DNA of 64,000 nucleotides from an uncultured Flavonifractor sp. (GCA_947346365.1 CANAAV010000007.1:1-64000); one strand, 5' to 3'. Positions 52,241 to 60,979 are shown, counted from the first letter of the stretch. The notes: generated from the letters alone by a model not told the origin. Program-made: numbers and translations.

Positions 52241-52327
52241 CTGCCTCCCGTGGTTTTCTCCTGGGCAATTTTTACCCTGGCGAACCTTTGAAAAACCCGT
52301 ATGGCGCGTTCCCTGCCGTATACGCGG

Positions 52328-52395
52328 AAGGGACCCCGCTGGGGGTCCACCAGCGGCCTCCCGCAGCGGCGGGCGGCCGCGGGTCCCTTTTTATT
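52328..52395 (+). terminator. Branched terminator-like structure upstream of the ATPase gene
   Basis: An outer stem AAGGGACCC / GGGTCCCTT (52328-52336 with 52381-52389) encloses two inner hairpins (CGCTGG/CCAGCG and CCTCCCGC/GCGGGCGG) and ends in TTTTTATTAATA. It points towards the RADAR-like genes but lies 155 bp before them, with no coding gene upstream on that strand. It could end a small RNA or attenuate a long leader. No clear sigma-A promoter was found in 52396-52549. Confidence 0.55.
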
Positions 52396-52549
52396 AATAT
52401 GCCCTGGATCTCAAAAGGATACTTGTAAACCGGCACAATTGTTCTGCCAGCCGTCCCATACATTGGATTGTGAAAGACCGGCATCGTGAGCTTGCAATTT
52501 TATCCCTGCCCTCCGGCGGGAGAGCCAAATAGACTGAGGAGGAGAGAAC

Positions 52550-55500
52550 ATGACGTTGAATGATCAGCCGCGCATTACCGGCGGCGAGCCCAGCCGCAAG
52601 CTGGGCGTCAAATACCTGGACACGGAACAGATGGGCAACACCTTTCCGGATTATCAGGCGCTGCTGGACCGGATTGAGGAGCACCGGCAGATTGCCGACT
52701 ACGCCGCCCGCCTTCCGGGGCGGGAGCATACCGCCAAACGCCAGCCTCAGATGTACGACAATGTCTATGCCGTGCTGGGGGGCCGCGGCACGGGCAAGAG
52801 CTCCGTAATCCTTACCCTGTGCGAGTGGTTAAAGCAAGACAGGAATCACCAGGATTTGGTGTTCCCCATCATCACGCCGGAGATCATCAGCGAGGACAAC
52901 TGCTCCATACTGGGCTGGATCATGTCCATGACGGAACAGATCGTTACTCAAATTGAAGAGCGGGTCAAGCAGATGCGCGGCCGGTACGATCCCCGGTCTT
53001 ATCCAACCTTTGAGCGCATTGGCCAGGTGGATTTTTTTAAGGACTGTCTGTTTAACTCCCATAACCAGCTGCGCGAGCACTACCAGGCCCTTATGCGGGA
53101 CAGCATTCAGGACGATATTCCCCCCACCGCCTTCCCTTTTGACGAGGCGGTGGGCCTGCGGGTGCACCTCTCCCATAAGCAGTACCAGCTGATTCAGCGG
53201 CTCAACCAGTTCTGGGACGAGCTGTCCGAAACCTGGCGGGAGCTCAACCAATTGGACCACGATCTCCACTCCGGCATTTCTCATGGACAGTCCGAAACCC
53301 GGGTGCCCCAGCCGCTCATCATCCTCTTTTTTGACGACATCGACCTGGTGCCTGAGCGGAGCATGGAGCTGCTCAACTCCACCTTTCAGTATTTTACCCA
53401 TTCCAGTATTGTGCTGATTATCACGGCGGCGGAGAAGGTTTTAAAGGAGGTCATTCAGCTTCGAATGCTGGAGCGGACGGTGGGCTCCACGTATAACTCC
53501 CTGCTGCTGGACGCTCACCCTGTCAAGCGCAAGGTCCATTCGGACAGCATGTGGAAGTCTATCCAGAACATGGCCAAAGAGTATTACAACAAGGTCCTCC
53601 CGCCGGCCAACCGCTACCGCCTGCGCCGGTTTGAGAGCATTTCTGAGCGCAGGCGCTATCACTACGCCAACAGCCAGCAGTCCTTTGAAATGCCCCAGGG
53701 CGTACACTCTTTCCCTCTGAACGAGTTTCTGAAAGACCAGGTGGATAAACTTATTCAATCCTTCGAGCTCGAACAGCGCGGCCAGCGGAAGAACTTTCTC
53801 CTGTCTGAAAGCGGGAGCTTCCGGGAGAGCTATTTCATCATCTTTGGGGATAAAAACCGGAATATCGCCAACAGCTGTCTGGAAATTCTCAACTGCACCA
53901 GCCAGCTGGGCGCCATTGTCCACACCCAGGGCCCCAACGGCTATTCCGCCCGGGATTATGAGGGGATGCTCCACATCCTGCGCCACATGGTTCGGGCGCT
54001 GATGCTCTCTATCTCCGACCTGGCGGACCTCTCCGAGCAAGTCGACCGGTTTTTGTACCGGCACGGTCCGGACAATCTCCCCTATGTGGACTATACCGCT
54101 GCCCTGGACTGCTATTTGGACGAGCGCCGGAAGGTGGGGTTCGCCAGCCAGAAAAGAGCCGACAGCGGCGACGAATCCCCCTCCCGGGAAGGCCTGGAAG
54201 GTCAGGAAACCCGCGCGGACGTCAGCCGCCTTCATCAGCGCACGGCGATTCATATGATGATTTTATACTTTGCGGAAAACCTGCTCTATCTGATGGTGCC
54301 GGACAAGATCGTCCGGGGGGGCTACCCGGAGCTCTCCTATCTGCTCAACAGCGACAGCTTCAGCCCAGAGACCGCCCACAGCTTTTCCGGCAGCGGCTTT
54401 AAGCTCTTCCCCTCTCGCATGGAGATGGATCAGTTCCTGGACCGCTCCCCTTTGGTGCTGGAGCACATGGACCGCTATGTGCGGTTTGACCCCTATGACC
54501 AAACCTGCATTCAAGACTACCTGCTGGACACCTTCTACAGCCTGTTAAAGTCCCAAAAGGACGGGGCCTCGCTGCTGCGCGGCTACCAGATCACCGACCG
54601 GGAGTGGGTGCGCTCGGTGCTGTCCATGCTCTTTCTCCGCTACAGCGGCGTAACCCAGGTGGACCGGGGATTTTTGGAGTTCGCCGTAAAAGAGCGCAAT
54701 CAGCTGGAATGCGTCAACTTCGGCGGGCCCCTCAACGCCGCTATTGTCCGGGAGCTGGAGAGCTTCCTGCGCTCCAGCAGTCTGGAGGAGACCGCCGCCG
54801 CGCGGCTGAAGGAGCTGGAGAATATCCTCAAAAACCCCCAGCAGGAGTGGGACATCCCCTTGGACGAGCAATTTCTGCGCGGCAGCAACCTATCCGTACA
54901 GGAAAAAAACCTCCAGTTCGAGCAGCTGAAAAAGGAACAGGCCACCCGCTTCATCCAGGGCTATTTCCTGCGCAGCTGGGCGGCCGAGCACGGCCGGGAC
55001 GGAGGCGACGGTCAGGACAAGGAGCTCAGCTTCCGCCTGATTGCCTTTGTGGAGGCGATCATCCGCCGGGCGGCCAAGGCGATCCTCTCCTGCACCCGGC
55101 TCCAGCTGCGCAAAGACACGCTGGAGAAGCTGCAAACCTTGATGTCCCACAACTACAGCGTCTCCCTGGATCTGCTGCAGCAGCGCAATCTGCTGCGCGC
55201 GGAAGTTGACCGGGGCATGCGCTGGTTTGAGGCCCATCCTAACGAAGCCGCCACCCAGTACGCTTTTCCCAGCGAGCCGATGCTCAACTATGTCTTCACC
55301 CTGTACGACGCTCTTTTTGACACTGCTTCGGTGCCGGACGAAACCCTGGAGTATTTCCGGGCGGAGCTGATGGATCAATATTTCAAGCTGCTGGAGCTGC
55401 TCCGGCTCTACGACCGCTATGAGAGCCGCCCTGTCTCCCCCTTCCTGCCCCTTGACCTGGAGGACATGGCGGAACAGACCTCCTTCCTGCCGGAGCAGCA

Positions 55501-55813
55501 GGAGTCATCGGAAGAATTTCACCTGGCTTTCTCCTCCTGGATTATTTTGGATCTCAAGACGGCGGAATTTCTGATTCCCTACTATTTTGCCGCGCGGATG
55601 AAGGTGGCCCTGAGCACTCCCACGCCCAAAGCCGGTCCCCGCCACAGCCGGATCGTCCAGTATCCGGACCGGGACGCCGTGGACCAGGAGCTGAAAAAGC
55701 TCTATAAGAGCCTCACCACTTCCAGGGGAAGCAGCATGCTGCGGGCCATTATGAACGAGGTGCGCACCGATTTGGCCCAGCAGTACATCAAGCGCCTGGA
55801 GAACGCCCTATGA
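52550..55813 (+). CDS. rdrA: RADAR-type anti-phage ATPase (RdrA-like)
   Basis: 1087 aa, GAGGAGGAGAG before the ATG. A P-loop NTPase: Walker A GGRGTGKSS with Lys83, Walker B LIILFFDDIDL with Asp262-Asp263 and Asp265, and a sensor-like IVLIITAAEKV about 25 residues later, as in KAP/AAA-like ATPases. The remaining 700 residues are mostly helical and not recognised; GRDGGDGQD near 822 is a loop. The gene overlaps the adenosine-deaminase-like gene by 4 bp (ATGA). Large ATPase plus a large deaminase is the RADAR (restriction by adenosine deaminase acting on RNA) layout, in which RdrA assembles with RdrB and promotes adenosine-to-inosine or ATP-to-ITP conversion on infection. The assignment rests on motifs and pairing. 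Confidence 0.8.
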   Translation: MTLNDQPRITGGEPSRKLGVKYLDTEQMGNTFPDYQALLDRIEEHRQIADYAARLPGREHTAKRQPQMYDNVYAVLGGRGTGKSSVILTLCEWLKQDRNHQDLVFPIITPEIISEDNCSILGWIMSMTEQIVTQIEERVKQMRGRYDPRSYPTFERIGQVDFFKDCLFNSHNQLREHYQALMRDSIQDDIPPTAFPFDEAVGLRVHLSHKQYQLIQRLNQFWDELSETWRELNQLDHDLHSGISHGQSETRVPQPLIILFFDDIDLVPERSMELLNSTFQYFTHSSIVLIITAAEKVLKEVIQLRMLERTVGSTYNSLLLDAHPVKRKVHSDSMWKSIQNMAKEYYNKVLPPANRYRLRRFESISERRRYHYANSQQSFEMPQGVHSFPLNEFLKDQVDKLIQSFELEQRGQRKNFLLSESGSFRESYFIIFGDKNRNIANSCLEILNCTSQLGAIVHTQGPNGYSARDYEGMLHILRHMVRALMLSISDLADLSEQVDRFLYRHGPDNLPYVDYTAALDCYLDERRKVGFASQKRADSGDESPSREGLEGQETRADVSRLHQRTAIHMMILYFAENLLYLMVPDKIVRGGYPELSYLLNSDSFSPETAHSFSGSGFKLFPSRMEMDQFLDRSPLVLEHMDRYVRFDPYDQTCIQDYLLDTFYSLLKSQKDGASLLRGYQITDREWVRSVLSMLFLRYSGVTQVDRGFLEFAVKERNQLECVNFGGPLNAAIVRELESFLRSSSLEETAAARLKELENILKNPQQEWDIPLDEQFLRGSNLSVQEKNLQFEQLKKEQATRFIQGYFLRSWAAEHGRDGGDGQDKELSFRLIAFVEAIIRRAAKAILSCTRLQLRKDTLEKLQTLMSHNYSVSLDLLQQRNLLRAEVDRGMRWFEAHPNEAATQYAFPSEPMLNYVFTLYDALFDTASVPDETLEYFRAELMDQYFKLLELLRLYDRYESRPVSPFLPLDLEDMAEQTSFLPEQQESSEEFHLAFSSWIILDLKTAEFLIPYYFAARMKVALSTPTPKAGPRHSRIVQYPDRDAVDQELKKLYKSLTTSRGSSMLRAIMNEVRTDLAQQYIKRLENAL

Positions 55814-58677
55814 ACCGCAAGCAGCGGGTGGAGATGATCCTTCGGGTTCTGCTGCTGCCCTTTACCCAGACGCTGCTCAAGGAGGACCTGCTGTGCGCCG
55901 CGGCGCTGTCCTACCGGGAAATGGTGCGCTGCACCAGCGCGGACCCCTACATTCGCAAGACCAACCAGGACGGCTACCGAAAGTCATGGGGCAGGCTGGA
56001 GCGCGTTTTGGAGGAACAGACCCAGTGCGAACGGCTGGGGGAGCTGGAGCAGCTGCTGGAGATGTTCTATCCGGCGGAGGAGCTCAAGGACTATCTGGAC
56101 TCCCGGGAGACCGACCGGCTGGACGGATATTATATCCAGCATATTTTTCAAATCGCGGCGGAATTCATTACCCTGCGGGACGGGGTCCTCTCCATCCGCA
56201 TGTGGGAGGAAAAAGAAAAGGACAAGCTCTTTCGCGGGCAGAGCGGCCTTTACAAGGCCGAAATGTGGAGCGCGCTCTCCAGAATCGCAACCCCCGACCT
56301 GTTCCTCGCAGGCTATTTCGCGGGAAATCAGATCGACGACATCCGTCTGCTGTTCGACCTGCCGGAAAACGTATTTCTAAGCGATACCCTCTTGGCCAAG
56401 GTCAACCGCCACGGCGTGGCGGAGACCCATATGCACATGAGCGCCGGTATGAGCTATCTGACGGTGTGGAGCGCGGTCACCGACCCCTTGGCCCAGCGGC
56501 TGGCTCAGGCCGGCCGGATTTCCGCCCTTCACGAGGCCCAGCGGGAAGAGCAGTTGGAACATGAGAGTCTGTTTGTGGCGGGCTGGCTGCGTCTGCTGAT
56601 GGCCTACTACCTGGAGCAGTCCGGGGACGTGGATATTTCGGAGTCATTTTTTTCGGACAGCGCCGCCTCAAACGAACGCAGCATGGAACAGCATATACTG
56701 CGCCATATGCTGCGCGAAAGCGTAAGTCAATGCGACATCCTGCATCTGCTCGGAGATCTGCGTCCGCGCCTGCACTATCCGGAGTCCCTTCAGCGGCTGG
56801 TGCAGGTATATCAGCTGGACCGGGAGCCGGCCCTGGACATTCTGCTGCGGGGCCCCTACAAGAAGTACCGGGGCCTGCGCACGGAGCCGGAGCTGTTGCT
56901 GCTCTACAGCGCCCTGCGGCACATCCGCCGCTATCCGAGCCACAGGAATTTTCTGCGCCTGTTTCTCCATTACGTCCGCATGAAGAACCAGTATTTCAGC
57001 GATAAGATGCAGACCTACGGCCCCAGCGGTCTGACCTTTTTCCGGCGCTATTTTCATAAGGCGGCCTCCGCCATGTATACGCCGTCTTATCCGGACGAGG
57101 TAAACGAGCGCCTTATCTACCAGGCGGTGTTCCGCAGCCAGTTCCGCTGTCAAAACCTGCAAAAGCTGGAGGTCAAAATTTCTCCCCGCATTCCCACCAA
57201 CTGGGAAAAAGCGCTGCCCTTTTTTCACACCGGCGCCCGGGGAGATAAACAGGCCATTGCAAACCAGCTGCTCAAGATTTTTACCGCGTTTTTGAACGTA
57301 TGCCGGGAGCACCAGGGCCGCTCCTGCGTCCCTACTCTGGGCATTGTCTACCATTTTATCAAAAGCGACGTATACCGCCCCTCCAACGACCAGTGCTGGG
57401 TACGCACAAACGAAAATCACGAGCCTATGGATTTTGTCAGCCAGGTCCGCGCTCAGTGCGTCCGTTTTCTCAAGGCCCTGCAGCTGCTGCTGCGGGAGGT
57501 GCCTTATCTCTGCGAGTATGTAGTGGGGCTGGACGCCGCCAGTCAGGAGCTGGACGCGGACCCCTGGGTCTACGCACCGGTCTACCGGGCCGCCCGCAAC
57601 CGCAGCAATACTGTTCCGGTCCAGCTGGAAACCATGGAGCTGATGCAGGGAATCGGCCTTACCTATCACGTGGGGGAGGATTACCGGCACCTTTTGTCCG
57701 GCCTGCGGCATATCGACGAGGTGCTCACCTACCTGGGTTATAAGCCGGGCGACCGCATCGGCCATGGACTGGCCCTTCAGGTCGACGTGGCGGAATGGCT
57801 CCACAATAATGAAACGGTGCCGCTGCCCATGCTCGAGCATCTGGAGAATCAGCTGTGGCTCTGGGCTTTGTGCGGGGAGGCGCCCGAGCAGCTGGGCGGC
57901 TACCGCTACGATCTGGAGGCCAAAATCATGGAGCTGGCCGCGGGAATCTATCAGAATACCCGCGGCCTCTCCCCCCATGTGCTCTGGGAGGGATACCGGC
58001 GCAAATTCGCCCCCCTGACGCCCCAAAAGTGCGAACAAATCCGCCGGCTGTACCTACAGGACATGCCGGAGGGGGAGTTCTGCCGCTGCCGGCACTATAC
58101 GCGCAGTCCCCTTCAGAGCTTCTGCATCGGCGCCGACAGCCAGGATCCCTCCTGGGATGCGGACAAGCTGTGTATGACCAATTACTGCCCCATCTATACC
58201 CGCCACGCCAGAAAGCCCGTTTTCGTTTCCAGCACTCCCGAACAGCTGGCAATGCTCCAGGCGGTGCAGCGCTACATGCGGGAAAAGGTCCAAAACGCGG
58301 GCATTTTTGTGGAGACTAACCCCACCTCAAATATCTCCATCGGGGACATCCGCAGCGTGAGCGAATATCCCATCACTGCATTAAACGGCATTCCGCCAGC
58401 GGCGGTCCGTCAAAATTCCATCCTGCTCTCCATCAATTCAGACGACCCTCTGGTCTTCAATACCAACGTGGAAAATGAGCTGGCCCTTGTGTACCATACC
58501 CTGGCGCACCAGGGCTATGAGCGGGAAAAAATCCTACAGTGGATGGACAAAGTGCGCCAATACGGCATGGACAGCAGTTTCATCCGCACGGTAAAAAGTC
58601 CCCAGCAGCAGTGTGCAGAGCTGGAGGTTATTATAGAGCGCCTAAAAATCATCATGGGTACGTTCGGCGAAAATTAG
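55810..58677 (+). CDS. rdrB: RADAR-type adenosine deaminase (RdrB-like)
   Basis: 955 aa. All adenosine-deaminase metal and catalytic positions are visible, spread over a long chain: His207-Met-His209 in AETHMHMSAG, HVGED with His620 and catalytic Glu623, GDRIGHG with His652, NPTSN, and NSDDPLVF with Asp878-Asp879. Classical deaminases are about 350 aa; the long N-terminal part and large insertions fit the RdrB branch, which forms big shells and deaminates adenosine in RNA or ATP. It starts 4 bp inside the ATPase gene and is followed 64 bp later by a membrane-protein gene on the same strand. Confidence 0.82.
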   Translation: MNRKQRVEMILRVLLLPFTQTLLKEDLLCAAALSYREMVRCTSADPYIRKTNQDGYRKSWGRLERVLEEQTQCERLGELEQLLEMFYPAEELKDYLDSRETDRLDGYYIQHIFQIAAEFITLRDGVLSIRMWEEKEKDKLFRGQSGLYKAEMWSALSRIATPDLFLAGYFAGNQIDDIRLLFDLPENVFLSDTLLAKVNRHGVAETHMHMSAGMSYLTVWSAVTDPLAQRLAQAGRISALHEAQREEQLEHESLFVAGWLRLLMAYYLEQSGDVDISESFFSDSAASNERSMEQHILRHMLRESVSQCDILHLLGDLRPRLHYPESLQRLVQVYQLDREPALDILLRGPYKKYRGLRTEPELLLLYSALRHIRRYPSHRNFLRLFLHYVRMKNQYFSDKMQTYGPSGLTFFRRYFHKAASAMYTPSYPDEVNERLIYQAVFRSQFRCQNLQKLEVKISPRIPTNWEKALPFFHTGARGDKQAIANQLLKIFTAFLNVCREHQGRSCVPTLGIVYHFIKSDVYRPSNDQCWVRTNENHEPMDFVSQVRAQCVRFLKALQLLLREVPYLCEYVVGLDAASQELDADPWVYAPVYRAARNRSNTVPVQLETMELMQGIGLTYHVGEDYRHLLSGLRHIDEVLTYLGYKPGDRIGHGLALQVDVAEWLHNNETVPLPMLEHLENQLWLWALCGEAPEQLGGYRYDLEAKIMELAAGIYQNTRGLSPHVLWEGYRRKFAPLTPQKCEQIRRLYLQDMPEGEFCRCRHYTRSPLQSFCIGADSQDPSWDADKLCMTNYCPIYTRHARKPVFVSSTPEQLAMLQAVQRYMREKVQNAGIFVETNPTSNISIGDIRSVSEYPITALNGIPPAAVRQNSILLSINSDDPLVFNTNVENELALVYHTLAHQGYEREKILQWMDKVRQYGMDSSFIRTVKSPQQQCAELEVIIERLKIIMGTFGEN

Positions 58678-58741
58678 CGCAGCCTTGGAGCTGGGATATT
58701 TTGACCTGCTTCAAGCAAAAACCGGCACAGGAGGATGCGTA

Positions 58742-59416
58742 ATGGACCATTTTTTAAAAAAATTCACTGTTATTGATTTTCTGGGAATGTTTGTTCCAGG
58801 CGCCGCCGTTATGCTGTTATGGAACTACTACTCAGGCGGGATTACCGAACCATTCCACGCCTTTTTTGGCGAGCAGCCCGCCATTCTTGTATTCTACTTT
58901 GTCTTTTGCTCCTATTTCATGGGGATGCTGCTGCAAGAGGCAAGCAAGCCCATGGATTCCCTGCTGATCCAGCTGAAAAAAGTAAAGCAGGCCCATCAAA
59001 ACGGGCAGCAGGAGCTCAAGGTAAAGCAGCTTTATAGGGCCTGCTTTGGCAAAAAAGTAACGGACGTAACACCCCAAGAGGTCTGGCGCAATATTTATCT
59101 CCATGTCCAGTCTCAGATCAGTCAATCCAAGGTTCCGCTTTTCCGCGCTTTCAGCGCGATGGGACGCACCTGCTCGGCCGCATCCATTGTCATTGCGCTG
59201 CTCTATCTCTACGCTGTGTATACCGGTGCGACCGCCTGGTCTCCCTTTCCCCTGGCGGCCTGTGCCGTCACCCTGCTGGCTATGCTGCGGCGTTATGTCC
59301 GCTTTTACGCCATTTCTGTGGAGTATACTTACGCGATTTTCATCAAAAGCGGCTGTGGGCAGACCTCCGCTCCCCCCGCGCCCCAAAGCGCAGCGGAAAG
59401 CGGAGCATCCACCTGA
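58742..59416 (+). CDS. Four-TM membrane protein, candidate RADAR accessory component
   Basis: 224 aa from the ATG at 58742 (AGGAGGATG upstream). Predicted membrane segments: about 14-31 (GMFVPGAAVMLLW), 43-65 (AILVFYFVFCSYFMGMLL), 139-158 (AASIVIALLYLYAVYTG) and 163-180 (PLAACAVTLLAML), with a charged cytoplasmic-looking helical stretch of about 70 residues between pairs. The C-terminus is Ala/Pro/Ser-rich. Some RADAR loci carry a membrane protein (Csx27-like or SLATT); this one has the same place and general build, but I cannot assign it to either family. It could limit toxicity of the deaminase or sense infection at the membrane. Confidence 0.65.
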   Translation: MDHFLKKFTVIDFLGMFVPGAAVMLLWNYYSGGITEPFHAFFGEQPAILVFYFVFCSYFMGMLLQEASKPMDSLLIQLKKVKQAHQNGQQELKVKQLYRACFGKKVTDVTPQEVWRNIYLHVQSQISQSKVPLFRAFSAMGRTCSAASIVIALLYLYAVYTGATAWSPFPLAACAVTLLAMLRRYVRFYAISVEYTYAIFIKSGCGQTSAPPAPQSAAESGAST

Positions 59417-59458
59417 CCGCGGCGCAGCCGCGCCCCCGGGACCCGGCGATCTTCCCGG

Positions 59459-59487
59459 TTGACGCAGACCAAAAAATATGCTATAAT
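59459..59487 (+). promoter_or_regulatory. Promoter of the tRNA-Thr transcript
   Basis: TTGACG (59459-59464), 17 bp, TATAAT (59482-59487). It lies 100 bp before the intact tRNA and directly before the degenerate tRNA-like sequence. Confidence 0.75.
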
Positions 59488-59489
59488 GC

Positions 59490-59535
59490 GGCTTAATGGT
59501 AGAGCATCGCATTCGTAATGAGAAGGCCGCTGGCT
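59490..59535 (+). pseudogene. Degenerate tRNA-Thr-like sequence
   Basis: GCGGCTTAATGGTAGAGCA followed by CGCATTCGTAATGAG repeats the D arm and the CGT anticodon loop (TTCGTAA) of the intact tRNA-Thr 90 bp downstream, but has no acceptor or T arm. Probably a remnant of a duplicated tRNA, or of an integration event at this tRNA. Confidence 0.5.
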
Positions 59536-59588
59536 GTGGATAGGGCTACAAAAAACAGAATACGTCCATAGGTCGTTTCTCATAAACT

Positions 59589-59664
59589 GCTAGTGTAGCT
59601 CAGTCGGTAGAGCAGCTGATTCGTAATCAGCAGGTCAGGTGTTCGAGTCACCCCACTAGCTCCA
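59589..59664 (+). tRNA. tRNA-Thr (CGT)
   Basis: Acceptor GCTAGTG / CACTAGC, D arm GCTCAGTCGGTAGAGC, anticodon arm CTGATTCGTAATCAG with anticodon CGT, T arm CAGGTGTTCGAGTCACC, encoded TCCA end. It bounds the RADAR-like cassette on the right. Confidence 0.95.
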
Positions 59665-59700
59665 AAAAGAAAGACACGCTGTAAGCGTGTCTTTCTTTTT
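59664..59700 (+). terminator. Terminator of tRNA-Thr
   Basis: AAAGAAAGACACGCT / AGCGTGTCTTTCTTT stem with a GTA loop, ending in TTTTT, starting at the tRNA 3' end. Confidence 0.85.
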
Positions 59701-59741
59701 GGATTCCGCTGCCTCTTGGGCGGCTCCACCCTCGACTGCAC

Positions 59742-59774
59742 TCAAATCGCCCGGAGTAAATCCGGGCGATTTGA
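59742..59774. repeat. Perfect 14-bp inverted repeat
   Basis: TCAAATCGCCCGGA / TCCGGGCGATTTGA with a GTAAA loop, lying next to the truncated MITE copy and possibly the interior of a different element variant. No T-run follows on either strand. Confidence 0.6.
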
Positions 59775-59790
59775 AGACTTTTGTCCTATG

Positions 59791-59860
59791 TCCAAAAACC
59801 CTTGCCAATCGAAAAAATCCCTCGCCCCTGGGCACATTCCCATTTTTCAAACAAGGCCTA
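59791..59860 (-). mobile_element. MITE-like element, truncated copy 3
   Basis: The last 70 bp match the corresponding end of copy 2 (CCTTGCCA..CGAAAAAATCCCTCG, then ATTCCCATTTTTCAAACAAGG and CCTA at 59860). The other half is absent or replaced by unrelated sequence with the inverted repeat at 59742. Its terminal TAG is the stop codon of the lipoprotein gene on the minus strand. Confidence 0.75.
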
Positions 59861-60979
59861 CTCCGGATGTATCTGCTCTGCCGCTTCTTCGATCTCCGGC
59901 CGTTCGTCCCAGTCGTAGCCCATCTGCGCCAGCTCCACCCCGCTACGAAGTACCTTGTACTCCTCCAGGGTTAAATCCACCTGAAATTCCTCCCCGTTGA
60001 GAATCAGGGTATTCCAAAAGTGGGGACTGCCGTCCAAGGTCCCTTCCGTGACGGCGCACTCCAGCTCCAGCTGGCTGCACAGAAGCTGAAGGGCCAGCGC
60101 CAAACCCTCGTGGTCTGCGCCTTCGCCCACCAGGGCGTCCCAGGCGGTACACCGCCTGGCGCCGTCTTCATAAGGCGCGTCGTTCCACCGGATAATCTCC
60201 GGAAGCTGTTCCAGCAGCAGCTCTACCCGCCGGCCCTGGCTGAATTGCTGGGTGCTCATGGGGATCAGCGCCGCCCTTGCCGCATCGGACAGCTCCGCAC
60301 TCTTTCGGCGCAAGGTCTCCGGCTCCTGGGGATAGGTCAGCACAATCTCCACCACCCGCTGACTGCCCCGGTCCGGATACAGCTCTACCGTAAATTCCGG
60401 CATACCCAGCGCGGCGCCGGGCGTATCGTAGTACGCCTGACGCACCAGCTGGGCAATGGACTGCTTATCCCCGGTAAAATATCCCACCCGCAGGGCCAGC
60501 TCCGGTGAAAAATCCATCAGGGCGTCCCCCATCTCCCGCCGGATGGCGGTGGCCCCGGTAACGTTCACCAGGGAACGGATCTGTTCCGGCGCGCGGCGGT
60601 AAGAGATGGTGATGGAGGCCTCGCAGGTGGAAAGGATGCGGGTATACTCATTTTTGATAAATTCCACCGCATAGGCCCCCAGGGGGTCCTCGCTGGCTAC
60701 TTCCAAACACGCGGCGTTCAGATCCGCCCCTACGTCTCCCTCATAGTCCACCAGCTGTATCGTCCCCTCCTCCATGCACTGGGAGACCAGGTACAGCACC
60801 GCGCTGACCAGCTCGGAGTAGCTGCCCGCCCGCAGAGTGGAGGGGTCCTCGCCAATGACCGGATGCTCTGCGTGGGGCTCTACCACCACATAGGACTGCT
60901 CCAGCAGGGCGGCGCACCCACCCAAAGGCAGGCAGAGCGCCAAGGCTATCGCTATTATCCGCCGTTTTACCGCCCGCAT
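59858..60979 (-). CDS. Lipoprotein with degenerate transglutaminase-like domain
   Basis: 373 aa. Signal peptide with lipobox LGGC (Cys about 22). The C-terminal 100 residues follow the transglutaminase-core pattern: SPHFWNTLILNGEEFQVDLT gives the His and Asp of the triad, but where GxCxxxA with the nucleophilic Cys should be, the sequence reads GADHEGLALALQLL, so the Cys is missing. The middle region is unrecognised. Probably a surface protein with a binding role. The stop codon is inside a MITE end, so the original C-terminus may have been longer. Confidence 0.65.
   Translation of the reverse strand: MRAVKRRIIAIALALCLPLGGCAALLEQSYVVVEPHAEHPVIGEDPSTLRAGSYSELVSAVLYLVSQCMEEGTIQLVDYEGDVGADLNAACLEVASEDPLGAYAVEFIKNEYTRILSTCEASITISYRRAPEQIRSLVNVTGATAIRREMGDALMDFSPELALRVGYFTGDKQSIAQLVRQAYYDTPGAALGMPEFTVELYPDRGSQRVVEIVLTYPQEPETLRRKSAELSDAARAALIPMSTQQFSQGRRVELLLEQLPEIIRWNDAPYEDGARRCTAWDALVGEGADHEGLALALQLLCSQLELECAVTEGTLDGSPHFWNTLILNGEEFQVDLTLEEYKVLRSGVELAQMGYDWDERPEIEEAAEQIHPE

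Noticed and set aside
52550..58677. The ATPase/deaminase pair as a CRISPR-linked module
   Set aside because: No CRISPR repeats or cas genes occur anywhere in the window; direct repeats with regular spacing were not seen.
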